From Kribbella flavida DSM 17836 (lineage in GTDB: Bacteria; Actinomycetota; Actinomycetes; Propionibacteriales; Kribbellaceae), in assembly GCF_000024345.1 (NCBI RefSeq), contig NC_013729.1, positions 6,200,001 through 6,264,000 of the forward strand: a stretch of 64,000 nt of DNA. The letters are read 5' to 3'. Made by a program: the position numbers and the translations under genes. Under the pieces are notes generated by a model. That model saw only the letters and a list, made by a program, of their open reading frames with translations, ran no database searches and was not told the origin of the DNA. Below are positions 1 to 7,357 of the stretch, one piece after another. How positions within the stretch are numbered: position 1 is the first letter of the stretch; each line of letters opens with the position of its first letter.

Positions 1-44
1 GGGCCAGCCTGCCGCTGCCGGAGATCTGGCGGGTGCCGTCGTGA
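1..44 (+). CDS. 3' end of an upstream gene, probably the partner sensor kinase (partial)
   Basis: Reading from base 3, the window opens inside an ORF that ends ASLPLPEIWRVPS with a TGA at 42-44. This stop overlaps the GTG start of the following response regulator (GTGA, 4-base overlap), which indicates translational coupling. NarL-type regulators in actinobacteria are normally coupled to a histidine kinase, so a kinase C-terminus is the likely identity. The 13 visible residues alone cannot prove that. Confidence 0.45.
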   Translation, partial: ASLPLPEIWRVPS

Positions 45-679
45 TCCGGGTGCTGCTCGCCGACGACCAGACCCTGGTGCGCGGCGCGTTCGCGCTGCTG
101 GTCAACTCCGCTGACGACATGGAGGTCGTCGGGGAGGCCGGCACCGGCGACGAGGCGGTGACGCTGACCCGGGACCTGCGCCCCGACGTCGTCTTGATGG
201 ACATCAGGATGCCGAGCACCGACGGCATCGAGGCGACCCGGCAGATCTGCGCTGACGATGCGAGCAGCAAGGTGCTGATCCTGACCACGTTCGAGACAGA
301 CACCAACGTACTGCGCGGCCTTCGCGCGGGGGCGTGCGGATTCCTGCCCAAGGACACCCGTCCGGACGCCCTGCTGGACGCCATCCGCACCGTCGCGGCG
401 GGGGAGGCGCTGCTGTCGCCCGGCGCGACCAGGGCGGTCATCACCCGTGCGCTGAGTCGCCCGGACGCCCCTCCGCCTGAGCGGCTGGCCAGCCTGACGG
501 CGCGCGAACGCGAGGTGCTTCGGCTGGTCGCCGCGGGCCGAAGCAACCAGGAGATCGCGGACGACCTGGTCGTCAGCCCACTGACCGCCAAGACTCACGT
601 GGCCCGCATTCTGGCGAAGTTGGGCGCTCGCGACCGGGTCCATCTCGTGATCGCGGCGTACGAGGCCGGGCTGCTCTAG
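41..679 (+). CDS. NarL/LuxR-type two-component response regulator
   Basis: This 212-aa protein is a transcription factor activated by phosphorylation from a cognate kinase. The receiver domain (about residues 1-120) has the acidic pair D8/D9, the phospho-acceptor D54 in VVLMDIRMP, a switch threonine in LILTTFE and the lysine in FLPKD. A LuxR-type helix-turn-helix follows at about 150-210 (LTAREREVLRLVAAGRSNQE...AKTHVARILAKLGARDR). The GTG start overlaps the stop of the preceding gene, so the two are probably co-expressed. The target genes are not evident. Confidence 0.93.
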   Translation: MIRVLLADDQTLVRGAFALLVNSADDMEVVGEAGTGDEAVTLTRDLRPDVVLMDIRMPSTDGIEATRQICADDASSKVLILTTFETDTNVLRGLRAGACGFLPKDTRPDALLDAIRTVAAGEALLSPGATRAVITRALSRPDAPPPERLASLTAREREVLRLVAAGRSNQEIADDLVVSPLTAKTHVARILAKLGARDRVHLVIAAYEAGLL

Positions 680-690
680 GGCGTTGACTC

Positions 691-723
691 GCCCGGGCGA
701 GTCCGGAGACTTCACCCCCGGGC
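691..723 (+). terminator. Possible terminator of the response-regulator gene
   Basis: A 7-bp GC-rich inverted repeat, gcccggg (691-697) and cccgggc (717-723), lies 12 bases after the stop codon. There is no T-tract, so the assignment is weak; it could equally be a processing or stability hairpin. Confidence 0.3.
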
Positions 724-779
724 CAACGACGAGAAAGGGACGTCAGTCATATCCCTCCACTGCACCAGGCACCAAAGAA

Positions 780-804
780 CCCGCAGGTCGTCCTGACCTG
801 CGGG
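780..804 (-). terminator. Rho-independent terminator downstream of tRNA-Ala
   Basis: A perfect 10-bp stem (cccgcaggtc at 780-789, gacctgcggg at 795-804) with a 5-base loop lies 16 bases beyond the tRNA 3' end. On the minus strand it is followed by the T-rich run TTCTTT. Position and shape fit an intrinsic terminator for the tRNA transcript. Confidence 0.75.
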
Positions 805-818
805 CTCTGTGGTGCCGG

Positions 819-893
<75 letters not shown>

Positions 894-925
894 AGCTTGT
901 CGCGGTGGTGCCTTGCGACCGCGAA

Positions 926-931
926 ACTCTA
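926..931 (-). promoter_or_regulatory. Probable -10 box of the tRNA-Ala promoter
   Basis: TAGAGT on the minus strand lies 32 bases upstream of the tRNA 5' end, preceded by TGTCAC as a possible -35. The position is suitable for a short tRNA leader. This rests on pattern and position only. Confidence 0.4.
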
Positions 932-1042
932 ACACGGTGACAGTCCGGAGCTGAAATCCGATTCGGGGTCCAGCGTGCTGGCGCGGGAACGGAACTGCCC
1001 GGCGCGGGAAGGCGGCGGGCAGGGGGCAGCGGCGGGGGACGA

Positions 1043-1906
1043 TCAGTCGCCGACGGCGCGCTTGATCTCCGGCTCGACCGGGGTCTCGATCGGGTCGGGC
1101 ACGATCGGCGCGGACTCCGGTTCGGGCTCGACGATGCGGGCGGAGGAGAAGACGTCGGGCCCGGACAGGTTGATCGTGCGCACGGTCCGGTCGGGGGCCT
1201 TCTCCTTGTGCACGTACGTCGGCAGCGTGACCGGCACCGGGTCCCACAGGCCTTCGGACGAGATCACCGGCTTGGGCGCGGCGACGACGGGCTCGGTCGC
1301 GACCGGCAGCTTCACCTCGATGGTCGGCTCGTCGTCCTGCGGCGGGGCCGTGGCCGGACCGCGGTCGTGCCGGGCGCGGGCCTTGGCGCGGCGCTGGGCG
1401 GCGCGGGCGGCGCGTTCGCGGGCCTGCCGGCGGAGCTGGATCCGGGTCAGCACGATGAACGCGACGATCAGGGCGGCCGGGATCGAGAGGCTCCACCACA
1501 GCAGGATGCCGAGACCCGACAGCGCCGTCATCGACAGCAGCGAAAGGGTCAGGATCGACAGCACCCGCCGGCGGCGCATCGCGGCCACCCGGCGGGCTCG
1601 GTTGGGGAGGTAGCGAGGCGGTGGCGGCTCCACCGACGGCGTCCCGGTCGCGGTGACGATCGCACCATGAGCGGAGGTCCCGGTCACCGTCGTCCCGGCC
1701 GGTGTCCGCACTCCCGTGCCCGGCGGCCGTACGACGTACCGGGGGCGCGTCCCGTCGGCCCGCGACAGCACCCGCGCCGCCGACGACGAGTACGCCTCCG
1801 CCGAGCGGCGCCTGCTCACCTCGTCGCCGCGCTTCAGCATCATCGGGACGAGGTAGGCAGCCCACGCGGCGACGATCGCCACGTAGATCAGTCCGGTCGT
1901 CCCCAT
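1043..1906 (-). CDS. sepX: SepX/GlpR-type membrane divisome protein
   Basis: This 287-aa protein begins with a membrane segment and an arginine-rich boundary (MGTTGLIYVAIVAAWAAYLVP, then MMLKRGDEVSRRRS). That N-terminus is the hallmark of actinobacterial SepX (Streptomyces) and GlpR (Corynebacterium). A second hydrophobic pair sits near residues 115-150 (RRVLSILTLSLLSMTALSGL and the following ILLWWSLSIPAALIVAFIVL). The rest is an Arg/Ala-rich, low-complexity cytoplasmic tail. In Corynebacterium GlpR is the membrane receptor for the gephyrin-like protein Glp, and a Glp homologue lies 1.7 kb away in the same orientation. Its own leaderless promoter suggests it can be expressed separately from the rimJ-to-glp genes. 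The family call is from the N-terminal signature and context. Confidence 0.85.
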   Translation of the reverse strand: MGTTGLIYVAIVAAWAAYLVPMMLKRGDEVSRRRSAEAYSSSAARVLSRADGTRPRYVVRPPGTGVRTPAGTTVTGTSAHGAIVTATGTPSVEPPPPRYLPNRARRVAAMRRRRVLSILTLSLLSMTALSGLGILLWWSLSIPAALIVAFIVLTRIQLRRQARERAARAAQRRAKARARHDRGPATAPPQDDEPTIEVKLPVATEPVVAAPKPVISSEGLWDPVPVTLPTYVHKEKAPDRTVRTINLSGPDVFSSARIVEPEPESAPIVPDPIETPVEPEIKRAVGD

Positions 1907-1912
1907 GCGACG

Positions 1913-1918
1913 ACGCTA
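1913..1918 (-). promoter_or_regulatory. -10 box giving a leaderless sepX transcript
   Basis: Minus-strand TAGCGT is followed by exactly six bases (CGTCGC) and the ATG of sepX at 1906. The expected transcription start coincides with the start codon, and no Shine-Dalgarno sequence is present. Confidence 0.6.
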
Positions 1919-2004
1919 AGACCCCGAACGGGTCAGGCGGGGTACGTGGCGCGGTGTGTCGCAAGAAGACTCGTGTGACTGGTGTGAACAACCACGGAGC
2001 GTGA

Positions 2005-2622
2005 TCAGCCGAGCCGGGCCACCAGCCCGGGCCCGACCTCCTCGGCGTTCAGGGCGAAGATCCGGTGGTCGCGCCAGTCGCCGTCGATGTGCAGGAACCG
2101 CGGCCGCTCCCCCTCGTAGCGGAAGCCGAGCTTGTCCACCACCCGCAGGCTGGCCTGGTTCTCGGGCCGGATCGCGACCTCGATCCGGTGCAGCCCGAGC
2201 GTGAACCAGCAGTGGTCCGCGGCCATCGCGACGGCCGTCGGCACGATCCCGCGGCCGGCGTACTGCTCGTCGACCCAGTAGCCGAGGTTCGCCCAGCGGG
2301 CCGAGCCGTAGGTGATGCCGGACACGGTCAACTGGCCGACCAGTGGCCACTTGGCGCGTGCGCCGACGCCCGCCGCGCCGCCGTACGTGATCACGAACGG
2401 CAGCATCCGGCCGTACCGCGCCTGCCGGTTCCAGTCCCGTGCCATCGCCCGGAAGGTGCGGGCGCCGTCCTCCGCGCCGGGCGGCTGGGTGGCGTCCCAC
2501 GGCCGCAGCCAGTTCACGTTGCGCCGCCGGGCCGCGCTCCACTCGGGTCCGTCACCGGCGCGCAGCGGCCGGAGCCCGACCTGTCCGTGCTGCAGTTCGA
2601 CAGGCCAGTGGACGACTGCCAT
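2005..2622 (-). CDS. rimJ: GNAT acetyltransferase, RimJ/RimL family
   Basis: This 205-aa GCN5-related N-acetyltransferase resembles ribosomal-protein alanine acetyltransferases (family fact: acetyl-CoA dependent N-terminal acetylation). The RimJ-like N-terminal half contains VGLRPLRAGDGPEW and WLRPWDATQP. The acetyl-CoA motif region reads YAGRGIVPTAVAMAADHCW, followed by LHRIEVAIRPENQASLRVVDKLGF. The ATG overlaps the stop of the upstream moaB-like gene (ATGA). In many actinobacteria rimJ sits between glp/moeA and sepX/glpR, as here. The substrate is unknown, and a role tied to the divisome locus is inference. Confidence 0.88.
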   Translation of the reverse strand: MAVVHWPVELQHGQVGLRPLRAGDGPEWSAARRRNVNWLRPWDATQPPGAEDGARTFRAMARDWNRQARYGRMLPFVITYGGAAGVGARAKWPLVGQLTVSGITYGSARWANLGYWVDEQYAGRGIVPTAVAMAADHCWFTLGLHRIEVAIRPENQASLRVVDKLGFRYEGERPRFLHIDGDWRDHRIFALNAEEVGPGLVARLG

Positions 2623-3110
2623 CAGTCGTCGTCCGTCCGGACGTGGTCACCGCCGGCGACCTGGTCGACGGCGTGGCGCAGCAGCGGTTCGAGCACGGCG
2701 AGCCCGTCCTTGACCCCGCCCCGGGAGCCGGGCAGATTCACGATCACGGTCCGGCCGGCGACTCCCGCGAGGCCGCGGGAGAGGGCGGCGGTCGGCACGC
2801 CCTGCGCGATGCCGAAGGCACGGATCGCCTCGCCGATGCCGGGGATCTGCTGGTCGAGCACCTCGGCGGTCCGCTCCGGCGTCTCGTCGGTCGGCGAGAT
2901 ACCGGTGCCGCCGGTCGTGATGACCACCTGGTACGCCGCGGCGACCGCGGCCAGCAGCGCCTGCCCGACCGGCGCACCGTCCGGCACGACCTGCGGCCCG
3001 TCGGTGTCGAAGCCCCACTCCGTCAGCCGCTCGGCGATGAGCGGCCCGGTGGTGTCGGAGTACACACCCGCTGCCGCGCGGTTCGAGACGCTGACGACGA
3101 GGGCTTTCAC
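2622..3110 (-). CDS. moaB: MoaB/Mog-family molybdopterin protein
   Basis: This 162-aa single-domain MoCF-biosynthesis protein belongs to the family that adenylylates molybdopterin. The fold signatures are VVITTGGTGISPTDETPE, GEAIRAFGIAQG and VNLPGSRGGVKDGL. The GTG start at 3108-3110 overlaps the moaC stop by four bases (GTGA), which fixes the start; an upstream in-frame extension would overlap moaC. Its own stop overlaps the rimJ ATG. It is therefore part of one translationally coupled run. Confidence 0.9.
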   Translation of the reverse strand: MKALVVSVSNRAAAGVYSDTTGPLIAERLTEWGFDTDGPQVVPDGAPVGQALLAAVAAAYQVVITTGGTGISPTDETPERTAEVLDQQIPGIGEAIRAFGIAQGVPTAALSRGLAGVAGRTVIVNLPGSRGGVKDGLAVLEPLLRHAVDQVAGGDHVRTDDD

Positions 3111-3595
3111 GGACGCTCCCAGTGGCCGGTCTTGCCGCCGTCCTTGGTCTCCACCCGGACGTCGGACAGCACCGCGGCCGGGTCGATCGCCTTCACCATG
3201 TCGATCAGCGCGAGGCCGGCGACGGACACCGCGGTGAGCGCCTCCATCTCGACGCCGGTCCGGTCGGTGGTCTTCACCACGGCCTCGATCAGCACCGCGT
3301 CGTCGACGACCTCCAGGTTGACCTTCACGCCGGTGATCGCGATCGGGTGGCACAGCGGCACCAGGTCCGGTGTCCGCTTGGCGCCCATGATGCCGGCGAT
3401 CCGGGCGACCGCGAGCGCGTCCCCCTTCGGTACGCCGTCCCCGCGCAGCGCCTCGACCACCGCGGCCGACACGTAAACCTTGCCGGAGGCAACAGCCCGC
3501 CGGGCCGACTCGGTCTTCGCCGAGACGTCGACCATCCGGGCCGCGCCGGTGGCGTCCACATGGGTCAGCCCGCCGGGGCCCACGTCCTGCGTCAT
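3107..3595 (-). CDS. moaC: Cyclic pyranopterin monophosphate synthase MoaC
   Basis: This 162-aa enzyme catalyses the second part of the first step of molybdenum cofactor synthesis, turning the MoaA product into cyclic pyranopterin monophosphate. Characteristic blocks are present in order: MVDVSAKTESARRAVASG, KGDALAVARIAGIMGAKRT, DLVPLCHPI, VEMEALTAVSVAGLALIDMV and VKAID. Its length is typical. The ATG overlaps the Glp/MoeA stop (ATGA) and the stop overlaps the moaB GTG. No moaA, moaE or moaD is in view, so the rest of the cofactor pathway must lie elsewhere. Confidence 0.95.
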   Translation of the reverse strand: MTQDVGPGGLTHVDATGAARMVDVSAKTESARRAVASGKVYVSAAVVEALRGDGVPKGDALAVARIAGIMGAKRTPDLVPLCHPIAITGVKVNLEVVDDAVLIEAVVKTTDRTGVEMEALTAVSVAGLALIDMVKAIDPAAVLSDVRVETKDGGKTGHWERP

Positions 3596-4818
3596 CCGGT
3601 CTCCTCGTCCAGCAGCCAGAGCTCGACCTGCTCACCGGCCCGGACCGCTGTGACGTCCTCGGGCACCACGATCAGGGCGTTCGAGCGGCTCAGCCCGCCG
3701 AGCAGGTGCGAGCCGTGGCCGCCGACTGTACTGGCCATCCACCCCTCGTCGCCGGAGGTGGCCGCGGCGCGCACGAACTGCCGCTTCCCGGCCGGTGACG
3801 AGAACCCGTCCAGCACGACCGCCTGCACCGGACGGCGCCGGTACGGCATCCGGCCCATCAGCTTGCGCAGCGCGGGCCGGACGAACACCTCGAACGAGAC
3901 GTACGCCGAGACCGGGTTGCCGGGCAGGGTGAAGATCGGCACCGCGTCGTCGCCCATCACACCGAAGCCCTGCGGCTTGCCCGGCTGCATCGCGACCTCG
4001 GGGAAGTCGATGGTGCCGAGCTTGGTCAGCACCTCCTTGACCACGTCGTACACGCCCTTGCTGACGCCGCCGGAGGTGATCACCAGGTCGGCGCGGACCA
4101 GCTGGTCCGACAGCGTGTCCATGATCCGCTTCGGGTCGTCGTCGACGATGCCGACCCGGTAGACGACGGCGCCGGCCTGCCGAGCCGCGGCCGCGAGGGT
4201 GTAGCTGTTCGAGTCGTAGATCTGTCCCTCGGCCAGCCGGGTGCCGGGCTCGCGCAGCTCGGCTCCGGTCGACACCACGACCACCCGGGGCCGGGGACGC
4301 ACCTTCACCCGGGCCCGCCCGACCGCCGCCAGTACGGCGAGCTGCCGCGGCCCCAGCACGGTGTCGCGGTCCAGCACCTGGTCCCCGGCGCGCAGGTCCT
4401 CACCGGCCCGGCGTACGGAGGCGCCGAGCGCGGGCTGCCGCGCGATCCGGACTTGCGCCGCGCCGCCGTCGGTCCACTCCACCGGTACGACGCTGTCGGC
4501 GCCGCGCGGCATCGGGGCGCCGGTCATGATCCGGACACAGGTCCCGGGCGTGACGACGATCGGCTCGCTCCGGCCGGCGGCGATCTCGCCGACCACCGGC
4601 AGCGTCACCGGCTCGTCCTGCGAGGCTCCGGCCAGGTCGGTCGCCTGCACGGCGTACCCGTCCATCGCGGAGTTGTCGAAGCCCGGCAGGCTGACGCCCG
4701 ACACGATGTCCTCGCAGAGCACCAGCCCGAGCGCCTCCATCAACGGCTGCTCGAACGGCGGCAGGGCCTGCACCCTGCCGAGAATCTCTTCGAGGTGCTC
4801 GTCAACGCTGCGTCTCAC
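3592..4818 (-). CDS. glp: Gephyrin-like molybdotransferase Glp (MoeA family)
   Basis: This 408-aa MoeA/gephyrin-E-domain protein has PGFDNSAMDGYAVQ (MoeA domain I), RIMTGAPMPRGADSVVPVE, then the MoCF domain with TSGGVSKGVYDVVKEVL and FTLPGNPVSAYVSFE, and a C-terminal beta domain. MoeA inserts molybdate into adenylylated molybdopterin. In Corynebacterium the homologue Glp instead acts as a cytoskeletal partner of FtsZ and of membrane receptor GlpR. The glpR/sepX homologue in the same locus favours the Glp identity here, although moaC and moaB directly downstream leave a cofactor role open. GTG at 4816-4818 overlaps the stop of the upstream GNAT gene, fixing the start. Confidence 0.88.
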   Translation of the reverse strand: MRRSVDEHLEEILGRVQALPPFEQPLMEALGLVLCEDIVSGVSLPGFDNSAMDGYAVQATDLAGASQDEPVTLPVVGEIAAGRSEPIVVTPGTCVRIMTGAPMPRGADSVVPVEWTDGGAAQVRIARQPALGASVRRAGEDLRAGDQVLDRDTVLGPRQLAVLAAVGRARVKVRPRPRVVVVSTGAELREPGTRLAEGQIYDSNSYTLAAAARQAGAVVYRVGIVDDDPKRIMDTLSDQLVRADLVITSGGVSKGVYDVVKEVLTKLGTIDFPEVAMQPGKPQGFGVMGDDAVPIFTLPGNPVSAYVSFEVFVRPALRKLMGRMPYRRRPVQAVVLDGFSSPAGKRQFVRAAATSGDEGWMASTVGGHGSHLLGGLSRSNALIVVPEDVTAVRAGEQVELWLLDEETG

Positions 4819-5294
4819 GCAGACGACTCTAGTCGTTCGGGGTGATTGCCCCAGACCATCCTGATATCTGGCGCTTTCTCCTCGTTGGCACGGCCGTCGG
4901 TACGGCGTACCTCGGTGAATCCGTGCCGGCGGTAGAACGCCTGGGCCCGGGTGTTGGTCTGGAAGGTCCAGAGCGCGAGCCCGCCCGGCCGCAGGTCCTT
5001 GGCCAGATCCACCAGGGTGGAGCCGATGCCCTGGCCGGCCGCGGCAGGGTCGACGTACAGCTGGTCCAGGTCGTCGCCGTCCAGCGTCAGCACGGCCACG
5101 ATCCGGCCGTCGTCGAGCGCGACCCAGGTCTGCCCGTCCGGCAGCAGCACGCCGGCGAACCACTTCGCCACCTCGGCCTCGGTGTGGATCGCCGCCGGCA
5201 GTTGCCCCGCGTCGGCGTGCCGGGCCTTCCACCAGACCGCGGCCGCCTCGTCGGTGTCCCACGGCTCCAGCGGCCGGATCAGCAGGTCGTCCAT
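4815..5294 (-). CDS. GNAT family N-acetyltransferase
   Basis: This 159-aa acetyltransferase has the acetyl-CoA loop LYVDPAAAGQGIGSTLVDLA and the C-terminal block NTRAQAFYRRHGFTEVRRT. The start ATG at 5292-5294 follows a GGGGGAG ribosome-binding site, and its stop overlaps the glp GTG by four bases. It heads the coupled run through glp, moaC, moaB and rimJ. The substrate cannot be deduced. Confidence 0.88.
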   Translation of the reverse strand: MDDLLIRPLEPWDTDEAAAVWWKARHADAGQLPAAIHTEAEVAKWFAGVLLPDGQTWVALDDGRIVAVLTLDGDDLDQLYVDPAAAGQGIGSTLVDLAKDLRPGGLALWTFQTNTRAQAFYRRHGFTEVRRTDGRANEEKAPDIRMVWGNHPERLESSA

Positions 5295-5324
5295 CCCACT
5301 CCCCCCGTCACACCCGGTGAGCGG

Positions 5325-6713
5325 TCAGCCGCGCAGCTCGGTGCCGTCGGCGATCTGCAGCCGCTCGCCCTCGGGCGCGGTCACCTCGACCTCGCCGACC
5401 ACCACCACGTCCTTGCCGAAGGCAACGTCGCCGCGCACCTCCAGCCGGTCGGCGCGGACCAGCGACGGCGGCCCGGCCGGGAACCGCGCCTCGAAGTCGG
5501 CCAGGATCTTGAAGTGGTCGGGGTCCAGGTCGACGTACGGCTCGTCGCCCTCGTGCGTGGTGGTCAGGTCGCCGGCCTCGTCCAGGTCGTAGACGTCCGA
5601 GCGCAGCACCAGCAGGTCGTTGGTCGTCTTCACCGGCTTGAACCGGCTGCGGTCCACCAGGACAGCCTGCGATCCCTCGAAGGTCTCGATCGCGGTGCCC
5701 ATGCCGGTCTCCAGCTGGATCACCTTCGGCGAGTCCGGGTCGGCCGGGTCGACGGTCTTGTGGTTGACGATGATCGGCAGGCCGAGCACGCCGTCGTGGC
5801 CGGCCATCAGGTCGGCCAGCCGGTCCAGATCGATCCACAGGTTGTTGGTGTTGAACGTCTTGTGCCGGGTGATGTCCTGGAACGACGCAGTGTCGTCGGC
5901 GTGCACCTGGGCGCTGTCGCGCAGGATCAGCCGGCCGTCGGACGTGCGCACCGCGACGTGCCCGCCCTTGCGGTCCGAGCGGGTCCGGCGGCACACCTCC
6001 ATCCCGAACGGCACGTCGTGCTCGGCCATCCAGGCCGCGATCCGGCCGTCCGGCGTGGCGCCGAGGTTGTCGGCGTTCGAGATGAAGGCGTGCCGGAAGC
6101 CGTGCTCGCGCAGCGCGTCCAGCGTGCCGGAGGCGACCAGCGCGGTGAACAGGTCGCCGTGACCCGGCGGGCACCAGGCCAGCTCGGGGTCGTCGGGCCA
6201 CTCCACCGGGGTGAGGTCCTCGGCGAGCAGCTTGGGCTCCATGTTCTGCTGGAAGTCCAGCGGCAGCCCGTCGACCGGCAGGTCGGCGTACTGGTTGAGC
6301 ACCGCCAGGGACTCGTCCCGGGTCCGGAAGGAGTTCATCAGCACCAGCGGCAGCGGTACGTCGTACGTCTTGCGGGTGCTGAGGATCTGCCGGGCGATGA
6401 TGTCGAGGAAGCTCAGCCCGTCCTTCACCGGCAGCGCGGACTTCGGGCCGGTGACGCCCATCGACGTGCCGAGGCCGCCGTTCAGCTTGATCACCACGGT
6501 CTCCGCGAGCGCGGCCCGCATCGACTCGGTGTCGGTGTCCAGGCGGTCCAGCTGCGGCAGCTCACCGACCGGCTCGATCTCGCTCTCGCGGATCGTGCCC
6601 TGCTGTCCCGCCTCGAGCAACCGGTAGTAGTGCGAGAAGACCCTGATCGCGACCTCGGCCGCGCCGGCCGCCCGCATCTTGTCCTGTGCCTGCTGAAGAC
6701 CCGCCTCACTCAT
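5325..6713 (-). CDS. UTP--glucose-1-phosphate uridylyltransferase, UDPGP (eukaryotic) type
   Basis: This 462-aa enzyme makes UDP-glucose from UTP and glucose 1-phosphate for cell-wall and exopolysaccharide synthesis. The nucleotide-binding loop KLNGGLGTSMGVTGPKSALP and the motifs NTNNLWIDL and WCPPGHGDLF are those of the eukaryotic-type UDPGP family, not the bacterial GalU family. The C-terminal third forms a beta-helix-like tail (VRADRLEVRGDVAFGKDVVV). The ATG is preceded by a leaderless promoter. Placement beside glp matches the actinobacterial convention of a UDP-glucose pyrophosphorylase next to the divisome locus. Confidence 0.92.
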   Translation of the reverse strand: MSEAGLQQAQDKMRAAGAAEVAIRVFSHYYRLLEAGQQGTIRESEIEPVGELPQLDRLDTDTESMRAALAETVVIKLNGGLGTSMGVTGPKSALPVKDGLSFLDIIARQILSTRKTYDVPLPLVLMNSFRTRDESLAVLNQYADLPVDGLPLDFQQNMEPKLLAEDLTPVEWPDDPELAWCPPGHGDLFTALVASGTLDALREHGFRHAFISNADNLGATPDGRIAAWMAEHDVPFGMEVCRRTRSDRKGGHVAVRTSDGRLILRDSAQVHADDTASFQDITRHKTFNTNNLWIDLDRLADLMAGHDGVLGLPIIVNHKTVDPADPDSPKVIQLETGMGTAIETFEGSQAVLVDRSRFKPVKTTNDLLVLRSDVYDLDEAGDLTTTHEGDEPYVDLDPDHFKILADFEARFPAGPPSLVRADRLEVRGDVAFGKDVVVVGEVEVTAPEGERLQIADGTELRG

Positions 6714-6719
6714 GACCCA

Positions 6720-6725
6720 ACCCTA
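6720..6725 (-). promoter_or_regulatory. -10 box of the UDP-glucose pyrophosphorylase gene (leaderless)
   Basis: Minus-strand TAGGGT is followed by six bases (TGGGTC) and the ATG at 6713. No Shine-Dalgarno sequence is present, so a leaderless mRNA is likely. Confidence 0.55.
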
Positions 6726-6766
6726 GGGGAAGAGGTGCGACGGCCCAGTGGCCAGTGTCACGTTCA

Positions 6767-6772
6767 TACAAT
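6767..6772 (+). promoter_or_regulatory. -10 box of the 5-formyl-THF cyclo-ligase gene (leaderless)
   Basis: TACAAT, one base from consensus TATAAT, ends six bases before GTG 6779. This decides the start codon: the alternative in-frame GTG at 6755 lies upstream of the -10 box and would not be transcribed. It is divergent from the promoter at 6720-6725. Confidence 0.65.
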
Positions 6773-6778
6773 CCGGGA

Positions 6779-7330
6779 GTGTTCACCGCCAAGGCTGCCG
6801 TGCGGCAGTCACTCCTGGACGCCCGCCGCTCGCTGCCGCCCGGCAAGGGCTTGCTCGACTCCGCCCTGGCGACCGGGGAGGTCCAGCGAGCGCGGCGCAT
6901 CGCGCTGTACGTGTCGAGGGGCCGGGAGCCGCAGACCGGCTCGCTGATCGACTGGCTGCTGGCCCGCGACCGTGACGTGCTGCTGCCGATCCTGTACGCC
7001 GACAACGACCTCGGCTGGGGGCTGGCTCCCGGGGCTGCCGACCTGGTTCCCGGCCGGCTGGGCCTGTCCGAGCCTCGGGTCGATCTGGGCTCCGACGCGA
7101 TCGCGACGGTGGACCTGGTGATCTGTCCCGCGCTCGCCGTGGACCGGACCGGCGTCCGGCTGGGACGGGGTGGTGGCTCGTACGACCGTGCGCTCGGCCG
7201 GGTCGCGCCCGGCGTACCGGTCTGGGCGGCGGTCTACGACACGGAGATCCTGGACCACCTGCCGAGCGACCCGCACGACCAACCGGTACACGCTGCGCTC
7301 ACGCCGACCGGGCTCGTCCGGCTGACCTGA
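6779..7330 (+). CDS. 5-formyltetrahydrofolate cyclo-ligase
   Basis: This enzyme of about 183 aa converts 5-formyl-THF to 5,10-methenyl-THF using ATP. Diagnostic motifs are the basic N-terminus KAAVRQSLLDARRSL, the catalytic loop LVICPALAVDRTGVRLGRGG and GGSYDRAL, and the closing beta strand region PVWAAVYDTEIL. The start is set by the -10 box ending six bases upstream. It lies divergent to the UDP-glucose pyrophosphorylase gene, an arrangement common in actinobacteria. Location is cytoplasmic. Confidence 0.92.
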   Translation: MFTAKAAVRQSLLDARRSLPPGKGLLDSALATGEVQRARRIALYVSRGREPQTGSLIDWLLARDRDVLLPILYADNDLGWGLAPGAADLVPGRLGLSEPRVDLGSDAIATVDLVICPALAVDRTGVRLGRGGGSYDRALGRVAPGVPVWAAVYDTEILDHLPSDPHDQPVHAALTPTGLVRLT

Positions 7331-7357
7331 GCCGGTTCGGGCTGCCAGGATGTCCCG

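Noticed and set aside
3592..5262. Extended glp reading with about 150 extra N-terminal residues
   Set aside because: The extension overlaps the GNAT gene in another frame and has no MoeA homology; GTG 4818 with GTGA overlap is the natural start.
5308..6201. Long open frame in the alternative frame of the UDP-glucose pyrophosphorylase gene
   Set aside because: High-GC third-position bias makes such shadows common; composition is Arg/Ala/Gly-rich and lacks family motifs.
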